Assembly (NCBI GenBank): GCA_036346255.1
Contig: CM070633.1
Location: forward strand, 41,555,692 to 41,619,691
Direction: 5' to 3'
From: Ampelocalamus luodianensis
Taxonomy: Eukaryota > Streptophyta > Magnoliopsida > Poales > Poaceae
Length of the DNA stretch: 64,000 nucleotides
This document shows, piece after piece, positions 48,411 to 60,308 of this stretch. The translations under genes and the position numbers were made by a program. The notes beneath the pieces are model-generated. The model was not told where the DNA came from, did no database searches, and saw only the letters and a program-made list of their open reading frames with translations. Numbering within the stretch: position 1 is the first letter of the stretch; each line of letters starts with the position of its first letter.

Positions 48411-49562
48411 ACGCATCGAGAACAACATCCGTGCCGCTCGAGCTTCCTCGGTGTGACATGGTTCACCCGTCCCTTGGTGAACGGCTCTCTGGTGCAGTGG
48501 TGCCGCCGTAGCTTGAACTCCCGAGGTTGGCCTTGTTGGTGCCAAACCTTGCTGCTTCTTCGGGCATTTATTGGCATAATGCCCGCCTCGCTGCTGATGG
48601 AAACATGTGACTCGGAGCCGAGGAGGTAGAGTGCTTCACAAACCGCCCTCCGATGAAGTGCCACGGAAGTTGGAGGATGGAGCGCCGTGGCGGTCTTTGA
48701 GTACGAGGCGTGGAAGATTGAAACTTCCCACGCTGTTTGCGCGTGCGGTGTGGTGATGCGAGGTTTGGGCGCACCTCTGCGTTAAACCTCCGGTGGCCAT
48801 CCTCCGCTATGCGGTTCTCCATTCTGCGTGTTTGGCCTCCTACCGATTGCTTTATCCACCAACTGCGGAAGTCGGTGAAATTTTGAGAGATAAGCCGACA
48901 GAGATATCATCGTTTAAGCCTTCCAGAACCTTTCCGCTCGTCCTCATCTCTCGCTCGTCGCTGGGCGTAGCGGGCAAGTTGGTTAAAGTGGTGAAGGTAC
49001 TCATTCACCGTACGGTTGCCTTGTCGGAGCGCGTGGAACTCCTTCTTCTTGAGCGTCATCATCCTGCCGGATATGTGCATGACGAAAAGCTCGCACGGTC
49101 GGCCCATGTGATGGATGAGCATCATTGTGTGCGATGCGAGAGTTGTCCCACCATTCGATGCGGGGCCATTCGGTTGGTGAGAGGCAACAGACCCTCTCAC
49201 GGTCGAACAACGACTAATGTCCGATTTCTTTCCAATAGCCCGCCGATCGTCGGCGTCCATTGGTTTAGTACTATTTGAGAATGTCGGCGGACGCATCCTC
49301 ATAAACTCAGACATAGTCAGCCTTTGGTTATGCGGAGGTGGGCGGAGCTGCCGCCTTTATAGCGGCCCGAGTGTTCGAACATTCGCGGTGATTGGGCAAG
49401 AAGGTCGATCAAATGAGTCCGATTCGCCATCATCCGCGCCGACGGTCTTCTGCACGGCGGTGGTGGCGGCTGCGAACGTGGTTATCCCGGTGATCCGCTG
49501 ATCGCTTCCTTGTCCGTTGGCACCGCTGCTTTGGCATTGCCGTTTCTGCGGGTGGTCACCAT
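48411..49562 (-). pseudogene. gag: Element C gag, frameshifted
   Basis: The start ATG at 49560-49562 (MVTTRRNGNAKAAV) matches the MVDTRN-type start of element B Gag. The middle (48907-49314) has SEFMRMRPPTFSNS, then MTLKKKEFHALRQGNRTVNEYLHHFNQLARYA. The zinc knuckle near 48552-48605 reads CFHQQRGGHYANKCP, with the second cysteine lost. The tail holds the NHVT..EEA motif. Several one-base indels split the frame. Length and layout match the B gag, so the two are likely related. Confidence 0.75.
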
Positions 49563-49774
49563 CTGCGGAATCCTCCAATGATTTAGAAGAGGTAGCAAGG
49601 AATTCTATGGGGAATAAATCTATGATAGCCCAAGAACAAACAAGCACACAAACCAAGAATCAACTTTTCAAAATGGTTCCTTTATTCATTTATTTTATTA
49701 ATATATTATGGCTATCACATGAGTAGTTGATAGCTCATAATGCGTAGCTAAAGTACGGATGTAAAAAAAAACAT

Positions 49775-50359
49775 CTATGGGGTGGATGGGGTGTATTCGG
49801 GGGAATTGCTGGTACTGCCTTGGCCTGATTTGTAAATAGCCAATTCCTCTTCGACTGCCTTCAGTCTCGCCTCGGTATACTCTAGACTATCCTGAGTGGT
49901 ACGCAAGTCGTCCAAGGCGTTTCCATAGGCGTAGTCCAGTGCCTTTGTCAGGTCCACCTGGTGCGTCAACTCGGGGGAATCTTCCTCCTCGGTGGTGCGG
50001 AAGACACTGTCAAGTCTGGTTGGAAGATGCATCGGGAAATAGTGAAACCCGGTGCCGTTGAGGTGGCGGTCGTAAGTATGGCGGAGCCGATGGACTGCTT
50101 CTCTCGCTACATCCTGAATGCCATCAGCGAAGGTGTCGCGTCGGATCGGGGCGTGGAAGGTGTGGAAGACGGTGTTTGGCGACAGGTCGGAGTAGATCAG
50201 TACTTCCACCCTCCAGAGACGTCGTTCTCCCACCTTGTACCGGTAGCCCTGAAACGTTGGCCTCTTCTTGTAATCCAAGTGCTGCATCACTTCCCAGAGA
50301 AGTTCAGCCCAGTGTCCGGCAATGATTCCGTGAGAGATAGCGTCCGGTACTTCGGCCAT
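49775..50359 (-). CDS. Pre-gag ORF of element C, 194 aa, function unknown
   Basis: An uninterrupted ORF between the primer site and gag, on the element sense strand: it starts about 137 nt after the primer site and ends about 212 nt before the gag start. I do not recognise a domain. The N-terminus reads MAEVPDAISHGIIAGHWAELLWEV, with a following basic/aromatic part (YRYKVGERRLWRVEVLIYSD). Residues about 135-178 are rich in Leu, Glu and Ala in heptad-like spacing (DDLRTTQDSLEYTEARLKAVEEELAIYK), suggesting a coiled coil, and the tail is Ser/Thr/Pro-rich. No signal peptide or membrane segment. It is the only intact frame of this size in C, beside a heavily frameshifted gag and pol. Element B has no counterpart. 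It could be a captured host fragment or an accessory retroelement protein. Confidence 0.6.
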   Translation of the reverse strand: MAEVPDAISHGIIAGHWAELLWEVMQHLDYKKRPTFQGYRYKVGERRLWRVEVLIYSDLSPNTVFHTFHAPIRRDTFADGIQDVAREAVHRLRHTYDRHLNGTGFHYFPMHLPTRLDSVFRTTEEEDSPELTHQVDLTKALDYAYGNALDDLRTTQDSLEYTEARLKAVEEELAIYKSGQGSTSNSPEYTPSTP

Positions 50360-50501
50360 CTACAATTTTGAGGAATAGACAAGTCAGTAACTGTTTTTAA
50401 AGAGAAGGGTTGAGAGATGACTCTGGATAAACTCAAAATAATTTTAATTTTTGAAAATAAGTCCTTAAGAACATTGTGGGGCCACGACCTACAGTCGATA
50501 T

Positions 50502-50514
50502 GGCTCTGATACCA
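50502..50514 (-). other. Element C primer binding site
   Basis: Minus-strand TGGTATCAGAGCC is a perfect complement of initiator Met tRNA 3' sequence, four bases inside the right LTR. Confidence 0.9.
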
Positions 50515-50518
50515 CTTT

Positions 50519-53500
50519 TGTCGAACCCGGGAACGAAGGATCCCAAATTCTCTGTGTTCATACACTAGTCCAGGATTTCTAGTGTACACAGTTAAACAAA
50601 AAGTGATAGCACAATCATATCACGAGTTTATTGATAATAATTCAAAGTTTATTACAAAAGGCTCGGCCAAAAGAAAAGAAATAACACAATGGAACAAGTA
50701 GTAGTAGTAGGTCACACGACTTGCCACGGCAATCGTGCTGGGACGCACCTATTCGCCAAGATCCTCACCGTGGGGAAAACGTCTTCTCTGAATAAGATTT
50801 ATTCAATGAGTGAGCACTAATACCGTGCTCGCAAGTCACACCCAATATAGAAAGTTTAATGCATGCATAAGGTAAACAAAGGTAATGGCGGGTTGTTTTG
50901 CATAAACAACATTTTCAGATTATATTGCTAATACTTTTGTAAGACCAATTTTAATAATTCAAATAAAGACCGTGACAAAGCGGCAACGAATATTGGATGA
51001 CCTCCATTAGTTGAATATTGAAGGATATCCTCCTAACACTTGGCTAACCACCCAATTTTACCATAGGACTATCCATCCTAAAACATCTCATTGAACACAT
51101 TTTATAAACCAAAAACAATTCTAACTTAAAGTGGCTTTGCTAGCATGTCCATGATCATGACGCGCTATTCGAATAGTTTTACACTCTGCAGAGGTTGTAC
51201 AGCTTTACCCACACGAGATAAAATGCTTTTAATGTCGGCCAAAGCACGCTTCCGAAGGCGTGTGACTAAGAAATTATCATGAGGCTGTTACAAAGCAGTG
51301 TCCTACTGTATTCATGTCCGCTAAGGTTTCGCTACCTTTGGACTATCCATCCTCCGGAAGCCCCCTCTTGCGCCAGGTGGGACTAATGTCTGACCAACGC
51401 CCACACATACAACATAGCACAAATAACACTAAGACACTACTGATTATTTAGCCAAATCCGCCCATACAGACATGTGGTGGTACGGTAAGGCGTAGCAAAA
51501 TACGCTCAAAGACCGGTCCTTAATCGACTCGGCGACTTCCAATTTAAAACCACGGGTCGTAATCCTAACAGATTAGACCTGCATGAACTCCGCACCCACC
51601 ATCCATCCATCTCGCCCAAGTCCAAACCCATTTCATTTTATTTAGAGTAAAAACCCCTTTATAAACCTTTCATGTTAAAACATTACCACAGAAACACATT
51701 TTAAATTAAATTGTAAAGATTTGACTAAATTCTCTCAAATTTGTAAATATTATCTAAGCAAGGCTAAGCATTTGACAAATTTTATCTAAGGTGTCAAGGT
51801 ATTCAGGTTTGATAGTCAAATTGGCCATACCAAGGAGTTTGGAACAACTATATACGAAATCAGGATATTCAGATATTTTTATAAACATATGCATGCAATA
51901 GTAAATAGTAAATAGTAAATAAATACTTTAAAACAATAGGAACAATATGATCAATAGTGTAACTTGCCTTCGTTGAAGTCTTGGAACTCAAAATCGTCGG
52001 AAGGATCTAACTCTCCGGAGTCGTCGAAGTCTATACGTGAAAATACGACAAATTCAACTCAAATTCAAATAAATTCAAAAACTCAGACCAAACTAACTCC
52101 AAATTGAAATATTGTGCTTTAGTTAGCTAGATTATGATTTTAGACAAATTTTGCAATTTGAACCACTCAATTTGGAGTTCAAATGCAAAATATATGAATT
52201 TTAGAAGTTTAATACAAAATCTGAATTTAATTGAATTCTCTCAATTATTTTTCTAAAGAAAATTCTATTTATTGCGCAATCTTGACGCCAATGATGAATT
52301 TCCGGGAATTAAAAGAAATGAATTAATTTTTCTGACATGTGGACCCCACTGATCAGTGACCCGGTTCACATGAACCAAGTCCACGGACTTCGGCTCAGGG
52401 GTGGGCGTGGTGAGGTGGCCACCACGTGGGCAGCCACGCGGCGTTTGGCATCGAGGTGGCGCTGACCTGGCGACGACGTGGCCCAGCCACGTGTGCCCGA
52501 CGGGGAGATAGCTCCGGTGGCGAGCTCGCCGGCGCTACGCGCCACGGCGAGGGAAGTGAAAGTGCGCAAAATGTAGAGGGGGTCCGTGCGAACTCGTGGG
52601 TTACCAAAACGGCGGCGGAGATGGACGGAAAGGTCATCGGCGACGGAGTTTGGCGGCGGTGAACTTCGGTCATCGACGAAGTAGATGTTCTGGTGATCCT
52701 CCGAGGAAGTGGATGGTAGCTCCGGCTTCGCGTCGTTGCGGTGGTGACGATGGTGTGGTCGGCGGGGACGGATGAGCTCTGGTGGCGCCGGAAACGGAGA
52801 AGAAGCTCCTGCGGTCGCCGGCGAAGAAACTTGAAATTTGAGCGCTACGAGCAAGGTGAAGGGTACCGGGTGGTGGCGACGTGTTCAGTGAGTCGAGGGG
52901 CACCTCGTGCTTCCTTTTATAGGGGCGGAGGAGACCGGGTGGTGGAGATCGTGTGCGCGGGCGTGGCGGCGGTAGTGGCGACGTTCCGGCGATCGTGTGC
53001 ACGAGAAAAGGGGGAAACGGCCGGAAGTGGGGCGGCGTGATGCGGGGTAGTCAATGCGCACGATGGCGAGGGGAGTGGGGAAGAGAAACGGGTGGAACTG
53101 GAGCTCAGTCGTCGGCTTTAATGGCGGCAGTTACTGGTGCGGCGACGCGGGGAAGAAGGTGAGGAAGACGATGACGCTGGGCCGTCCGATTTTGATCGGA
53201 CGGTAGAGATAGAACATACGAATCGGTAAGTTGGGGTTGGTGTGGCCGTTGGATTTTAATCTAACGGCTGCGATAGATTGAAGCGGTACGATGAAATAGG
53301 AAAGTCACTGATGCACGCTAGCCGTTGGATTTAGATCTGACGGTCCCGATTGAGTAGAACATTCGGACCTTCTGAATGCATCGAGGAGTTCTGGCCGTTG
53401 GATTTGGATCCAACGGTTGACAGCGGTTCAAGTGGTGCGAGAGAGAGATCGACGGTGGACCCCTGCATCGTGAGAGGAGGAGGCGCGCGGCGGAGCTGGC

Positions 53501-53847
53501 CGGCGGCAGCGCGCGCAAGACGGAATGGGCTGGACCGAGAGAGGTTTCGGCCCAAACACTATTTGAGGATTTTCTTTTGATTTCTGATTTAATTAAATGC
53601 TGATAAATCATTTAGGCTTTAGAATATAGCAAAATAATTCCAAAAATTATGGGAAAATTCACAGAAATTCTCTGGAGCATTTAGGATTTAAGAAAAATAT
53701 TTCCATCTATTATCTAGTAATAGATTTTGCACATCATTTTGTTTTAGCTTTCATTTGGTTAAGGAAAAGCTTTAAAAAAATCCACAAAAATCCAATAAAA
53801 TAATTAAACTTTATTTTCAACTGGAAATTGAAATTTGGGCTGTTACA
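50519..53847 (-). repeat. Element C 5' LTR (right)
   Basis: 3329 bp, collinear with 41822-45131. Palindromes CTATTCGAATAG (51165-51176) and CTCTGCAGAG (51184-51193) are intact. TATA on the minus strand near 52913-52923, and the four-palindrome array near 53172-53418. Where the copies disagree, the sites are short clusters at CAG/CTG-like words. Confidence 0.9.
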
Positions 53848-53852
53848 TATTT
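53848..53852. repeat. Target site duplication of element C, right copy (TATTT)
   Basis: Identical to 41817-41821 and directly after TGTTACA. Confidence 0.85.
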
Positions 53853-53897
53853 ATACATCACCAAAAGGGTTTGCCTTTACAGATCCCTATTACAGAC

Positions 53898-54799
53898 TAC
53901 TCTGACAAAGGAGATTCTATTTGCATCTCCTCCGCGACTTTCTCGCCGACCGGCTGCATTTCCTCGATTAACCGTTCTACTTCAGATTCGGTATAGTCGA
54001 AGTCGGCCTCAACAGAATGAGGGTTAAGGTTGGGGTCATAGGCTTTAAGCTTTGCTAAAACAAAGCTTACGGCTCCTTTGACCGCTTCACTTATCGAGTC
54101 ATTCTAGTTGGTCTTCAGAGTAGGCACCAACTCTTGCAAGGTACCGACTTGCTCCCCAATGGCACTCGTATGAGCAGCTATCGTGTCATCGTGAGGAGCT
54201 ACCTTTCCAGCACAAAACCCATCGAGTACGTTGTTCAAAAGTGAAATGTTGTCTTGAAGATTAATCTTCATCGACTTCATTTCCTCCTGGGTGCAGGTCG
54301 AAGCCTCGTGGAGTTGTTTTATTTCAATTAATCGCTTTGAAAGGGGTAAGGGTTGATTAGATAAAATGATTCCACGAGAAGGAAAAACGATTTAATAGCA
54401 GGTAAAGCTTTACTTACCCGCTAATTAAGAACCTAACTTCTCAATTTCTTGATCTTTGTCTTTCGCGATGCGGGCGATCTCGCGAATGACTGAGGACTTT
54501 TCCTGGACCTCGACCTGAAGAGCCCCCACCTCGACCTAAAGGGCCTTATTTTCAACTTCTTTTTCTATAAAGAAATGAGGAGTTAGGAGGATAAAGATCA
54601 AGAAGGTAAGCAGTCGTAAATTCATATACTGTTTATTTTTTTCCTGCAATTTCTGAGTTGTAGAGTTAGCCTCCTGGAGCTTCTTTAGAAGGTTGGTGAC
54701 CTCATCCCTTAGCTTTTTCGTCTCGGCCTTTTCAAAGTCGAGCGAATTAGCTAAGGTCTTTTCGTCACTCTTAAATCTGAAAAAGTTAAGGGTAGACAT
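53898..54799 (-). pseudogene. Element D antisense ORF, C-terminal spliced part
   Basis: Tat-lineage elements often carry an ORF antisense to pol near the 3' LTR; this is its C-terminal end. Exon-like blocks: 54799-54630 (KKLRDEVTNLLKKLQEAN), 54564-54418 and 54334-53898. They are separated by GT-AG introns at 54565-54629 (GTATAT...ATAG) and 54335-54417 (GTAAGT...AAAG). The product is a long coiled coil followed by KGAVSFVLAKLKAYDPNLNP and VERLIEEMQPVGEKVAEEM, then TAG at 53898-53900. Stops replace likely sense codons near 54537, 54427 and 54104. The N-terminal part is missing. With C removed it joins the D pol fragment in the expected tail-to-tail order. Confidence 0.6.
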
Positions 54800-54958
54800 G
54801 AGTACACAGACGAGCAGTCATAAGTATTTCTACGACTGATGCATAATCGTAAGTTTTCCTACGATTACTCCCTGGTCGTAAGTTTTTTTGAGACCCTGGT
54901 TTATTTAACTTGTAATGCTTAGTCTTCCATTGACTCTAGCATTACAAACAAAATATAC

Positions 54959-57900
54959 CGTGCCTCGGGAAAAATGTATACTTCCCAGAATTGTAGTATA
55001 CACACCTTTTTACAAAACATTGCATCAATTCCATACAACACACATAACTGAAACAAGGCTATACCAGCAAAAGACATACATAATAGTTTTTACAAAAGAG
55101 AGGCCAACCGGCCAAATCTAAAAGAACAGCGGAAGCAAAATGCCATAAGATGGCTATGAACAAGAGCCAACCGGTTTGCCTACACCCACAAGGCAATCCG
55201 ACCGGGCCGCCAAGCTAGTTGTCCACACCGCAGCAAAACTCACCAAAGTTGATCCCTTGGGGATCAACCTTCTCTGCAACAAATAAGCAAAGTAAATGAG
55301 TACAAAAAATATACTCGCAAGACTTACGAGGAACAAACCTAGATACTACTACATGCAGGCTTTAATCAAAGGAGAAGGCTCAAAGGTTATTTTCAGCATA
55401 AAGCAAGTTTGGTTGGCAATAAGTAATAGCTTGAAGGCAGTTTTAACAATCTGAATTTTATTTGCATAAATAACAGCGAGACAATAAGTAATAACATAAC
55501 AACAACCTGGAGATGACTAACCCAATAGCCATCACAACAATAGCACGAATTACCCATTCGTACCACCCATGTCAAGTTTTAAATAAAAGGTTGTAGTTAG
55601 TTCTTACGGGGCGTATCCGAGCGTGTCCATAACCTAGGAAGAGGCTATTCGAATAGTTCAAACCCTGCAGGGGTGTACTAATGTACCCACACTTCAGACC
55701 GCCTTTAAGCCACAATAAGCACACTTCCGAAGGTATGCCGGCACGGCTAAGTCCTACGAGACGTTTCCAATATTGTGTATTAACTACGAGCCGCTCGTAT
55801 GGACCGAAACCCATACGCTTACATTGTAAAGCCGAAGGTCAACTACCCTATAGGGGTAAAGCCTCCGGACAACTACAATGCTCCCAAACACCATCCCTCC
55901 TACGACCCCCTGCGACTCATAACTAACACACACCAAAGTACTAAGTCAAGAGAGGTCCCATTTCCCTCTAGCGTGGTTAGCACGCAAAATGCTCAGTACG
56001 GTGGCGCAAGTAACTCGGTCCTTAATGACCCAGGCACCATTCTAGTCACACCCAAAAGCACACCATCTTACCATTGTGCCCAAGTCCAAATCATTTTGTT
56101 TTCAGTTTTAGTTTTCACAAATAAACATAGCACAAAGGCTGAATCATAAAGTCATAATAAGTTTGTGTGATCAAGGTCATCGACTAAGTCGATAATCGCC
56201 CAATTCTACCGGTAACTAAGCATTGCTAAGCATCATATCGCAAAGACAATAAAAGACCATAAATCATCCACCGGGCTCTAATTCACCAGTGAGGATAACA
56301 ACCTAGGGTAGTGGCGGGGGTGAACAATTTCAGAGAAACTATGCAATGGGATTAACTACCTCTAATCGACAAAAATTACTTTGACACAAGAAGCATGCAT
56401 ACTTAGCTTTTGCAAACAAGATATTAAACTTTCAAAGTAATAGGAGTAATATGATCAAATAATGTTACATCTGCTTGCCTTATTGAAGATCACTTGTTTG
56501 CTGCAGAGGATCGCTCTCACAATCAATAATTCCTTCGGAACCTATCGCAAGAACGAGAAAATCCAATAAAAACGACGAACACCAAAAGAAACTCCAAAAC
56601 CAAAGTGCTCCAAAATCCACAAAATTTATACAGCAGGAAGAACATGATTTTAGACAAATTTAGCAACAAGAATAATTTTATTTGGACTAAGCATGCAAAA
56701 GTTATATCCTAAATATTTTCTTTGAGCCTGAAAATTCAAATTAAATTAATTTCGGTTACTGTTCATGGCACAATTTTCCGAAAAGATCTAGAACCTGGAA
56801 TTTTTATGGTAGGTAGAACATGGTATTCTAAGCACAGCAAAACTCGATTTACTTCATTTGGACTTAAATTGAATTACTTATGATTTTTCTAAGTTATGGA
56901 ACTAGAATATATCATTTTTCAGAGGCAAGGGCATGAACAAAACCTAGTCTACATTAAAGTACCTTGTCAGAGGAATTTACCAATTTTTAGTTTGTTCAAT
57001 TTGGAGTTATAGGGAATTACTTGTGTCTTTTACAAATTTTAAACAATTTTTAAAGCATAAATTAAGCTAATCAGGAATTAAATCTATTAACAAATTTTTC
57101 TGGAGCAAAACTAAGCCTACAAATATTTTTAGATTAAAGCTTAGTTAAACTCAGAATTAACAAAATTTGAACCAACCGAAAAGAATTTAAAATGAATTAG
57201 TTATGAAATTTTGAAATTTAAAACTTATTTTCATATGACAATTAAACCTTACCGGGCTTTTACTAAAACTAACCGACGTGGAAAAGCCTGGGCCGTTGAG
57301 ATCAAATCTAACGGCCCAGCCAACTGGAGCACAGTGCACACACGCGCGCTTACGCGAGGTCGCCATTGGATTTGGATCCGACGGTCCACGTCGATTGGGG
57401 CATTCGGAGGGGTCCGAACGTCTCAACCAACCACGACCGTAGATCTAAAGATGGAGGGCCTACAGGGATTTGGACGATAGGAGGGGTCCGAATGTCCCAC
57501 GAGATCTGAGTCGCCGATCTCAAAATGGACGGCTGGTAGGGATTGGGCCAAACTCCACTTGAACAGGAGCACTGACAGGCGGGGCCCACCTGTCAACAAC
57601 ACTAAGGCACGCACACGGCTCAAGCGCAAGCGCCCACAGGATTTAAAATGTGCGGGCCCACACATCAGTGACTGTGGGCCACGCGCACACGTTTAAGCGC
57701 GTGGGAAAGCTAAAAAAGGGGGGTGGCCCACATGGCAGTGACTCATTAAGTCATTTTAGGATAGACACTTAATACTAAACCAATGATTAGCAATGATTAG
57801 TTCGTTAATGATGTCCTAAAGACAACGCAACAGTGCAGCTCGCGCACAGGGGTGTTTAAAAAGGTGCAGACCCACCTGTAAGTGGCACAAAAGGCCCGAT

Positions 57901-59631
57901 TTAGGACACCATTAATTACTAACCCATGATTGATAGTGATCAAACAATGATTAGCATTTAATCATCGAATCTTTGTCCTAAATGACAGCGGCACGGGGCT
58001 TACATGCGTGACAACACACCAGACCGTAAACAACGGCTCGCCGCCGGCGGCTCCGACCACGGCGGCGCAACCCAAAGGCCGAAATGGGTCCGCAATAGTG
58101 TTGCGCACCCACTGGGACCACTCACGACGGCGGTGGCGGCCTAGAACGCCGGCAAGCCGGAGTTGAATGACGATGTAAAACACGGCCAAATGACAAAAAG
58201 CAAAAGGAGCTCCGCAGCGGTTCACAGATGCGAGTGTCAGGCTTCTAGGGACTACTAAGAGGTTACCTGAGCACAGAGAGGGCAAGAAAAATAGCCGGAG
58301 GAGCTCCGGCGACTAAGTTGCTTGCTGGAGTTGGAGAAGATGATGAAGATAGCGAGGTCTAAGCAAAATGCACATGAAAGAATGGTAGGGTTAGCTTCAT
58401 TATAGCTTAGAGAAGGTCCATGAGCAAACAATTGAGAAATGAGGAACTCACCGGTGCTGAGGAAGAAAAGGGGTGATTTCGGCCGAATTTGAACAAACCC
58501 CAAATCTGACAATTCATGTGAATGTCAAACCAAATTAAGTTAGGGGTTTTGTTCCATAGGGAGAGGGGCGCGAAGTGGCGCGAAAAGAATTGAAAAAGGA
58601 CCCTTGGAGCACTGCCACCACCGAGGAGCTCCAAGGTCCAACAATGGCGATTTTAGGTTTCTCTGTGATTTGAGCTCAAATACTCAGATAGGGTGCTAGG
58701 GTTTGCAAGGGGATGTGTAAAAGAAGCTAAGGAGGAGCCCACGGGCTTTATATAGCTGAGGGGCTAGGGTTTTGGGGCAAGACAGGGTTCCACGGTGAAC
58801 CCGGCTTATAACGTTGCCATGGACATATTAAGCAACGGGAGCAGGTGACGACCATGACTTTAGGGGGTCTCTGATGCGCATTAAATGATTGCAGCAAAGA
58901 GCCGTTTAAAGCTTCCATGGACGTGACAAGGCATTGCCTCTCCCATGTTCAGGCACAGCAATGGCGTGGGCGAGAGGTAGGAGATGACCAGGTTCAAAGG
59001 GGGTCCCACCTGTAAGCGACACAAGGTGGCTCAAGTCCAAAGGGTTAGGTGGGCTGATCGTAACCCTAAGGCACGGACCCAACACACTCAACGGTTGGAT
59101 CAAAATTGGATAGCCACGATTGAGTGGGCCCAACTGAGGGTTTCAAATGCTCAAGTCACGCTGGCGGTTAGATTAGATTTGGACGACCACGATAAAAAGG
59201 GGCAATCAGGGGTCTGAATGTGCACAAGCGATCTTGATCATTGGATCAAGATCCAAGTGCTAAAACGCGCGCCGCTTTAGAACGAGCTCGGTGCATTTAG
59301 TTGGTTAGGTCCAACCAAGTGGCTCGAGCCAGTTGTTAAAAGGCGACCGAGCATGAAGGGGTACACTCTGCGACGGTTGGATCAAAATCCAAAGGCTGAG
59401 AAGTGCTGGTGAGTTTGAAGCAGTCCGAATGACCCAACTAATAGAGTCCGCCCGATGGAAATCCTATGGCTCAGAAGCGAAGCGCAACTCGGGAGGTCCG
59501 AATGTTACACGAACGAGGGCGGTTGGATCTAAATCCAATGGCTGAAAAAGGGCGCACCTCAAACGTGAGCCCGAGGTGCTGTTAGGGGGTTGGGTTCAAC
59601 CAAGTCCATTAGGTTGGGCTCGGGTCTGACT
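54959..59631 (-). repeat. Element E: LTR of a Tekay-related element, interrupted by F
   Basis: Collinear with the C LTR at low similarity: an early GGCCAACCGGCCAAA-type block, CTATTCGAATAG (55645-55656) with CCCTGCAGGG (55663-55672), CACTTCCGAAGG, GATTTTAGACAAATTTAGCAA (about 56650), a minus-strand TATATAAAGCC (about 58746-58756), then several inverted GTTGGATC...GATCCAA motifs (57290-57385, 59085-59560). No coding domain. The exact left border is uncertain (TGCCTCGGG at 54959 is my choice); the right part continues beyond F, outside the window. Confidence 0.55.
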
Positions 59632-60308
59632 TGATGATGGGAACGGGGTCCCGATCTTCCAACAGGTTCTGGATAAGTTTGATTTGGTGGAGGTGCGACA
59701 CAAATCAACTCGGCTTCCGAACAACACGTTCCGAACCCCGCAATCGCAGCACCACGTCTCCTCAGGTTATCAACCGTGCGCAACCCAGTTGACCTCGCCA
59801 AGAAGGCTAATCCTCGCCTGCGAATCGAAGAACACAAGCAAGAACAAGGAAGAACACAACGGAATTGCAGATGTATTGTTTTAGCACTTTCGAAAGTTGG
59901 GGTCTAACAAACCGATGAGCAGCGAAAACTGTTCAAGACAGAATTAATCTAAGCAAAACCCAACCCTAATGGTGGGGGTGGCGGCTGTATATAGAGGACT
60001 GAGGGGCGTGCAAAACCCCTGGACGCGCCCTAATGGGCTCCAACACGATACAAAGCCGATTGGCCCAAAAGACGGTGACGCAACACCCTGACAGATTCTG
60101 AATGCCCACTTGTTTCGATGATTCCCGTTGACTAAGAAGGAATTTTTACATGGGACCAGAGCCATTGGAAAGGTCGTCTTCTCAGCTTTCGATACATATG
60201 TGGAATATCCAAAACGGAGCCCGGATGCGATCTGGGCGTCCGTTTTAGTGCGGCCTGGTCTTGGACTCCGAATTGGATTCGAAGTCGGCTTGAGTTGGGC
60301 CTCCAACA
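59632..60308 (-). repeat. Element F 3' LTR
   Basis: About 677 bp. On the minus strand it starts TGTTGGAGGCC after a purine tract (AGCAAGGGTGGTCG), contains a TATA box (CTCTATATACAGCC, about 59984-59997), and ends CCCATCATCA at 59632. The flanking TGACT (59627-59631) would be the target duplication; its partner is outside the window. Confidence 0.6.

Larger units (their letters stand above)
41822..53847 (-). mobile_element. Element C: complete Tekay/Del-like Ty3/gypsy retrotransposon with extra pre-gag ORF
   Basis: LTRs of 3310 and 3329 bp (41822-45131 and 50519-53847) flank 5.4 kb, with perfect TATTT duplications. The element reads on the minus strand: primer site, extra ORF, gag, protease, reverse transcriptase, RNase H, integrase, chromodomain-like tail, polypurine tract. 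Pol order with integrase last is Ty3/gypsy. The domains are recognisable but are split by many one- to few-base indels, while the AT-rich parts of the two LTRs are nearly identical. C is inserted in element D. Confidence 0.9.
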
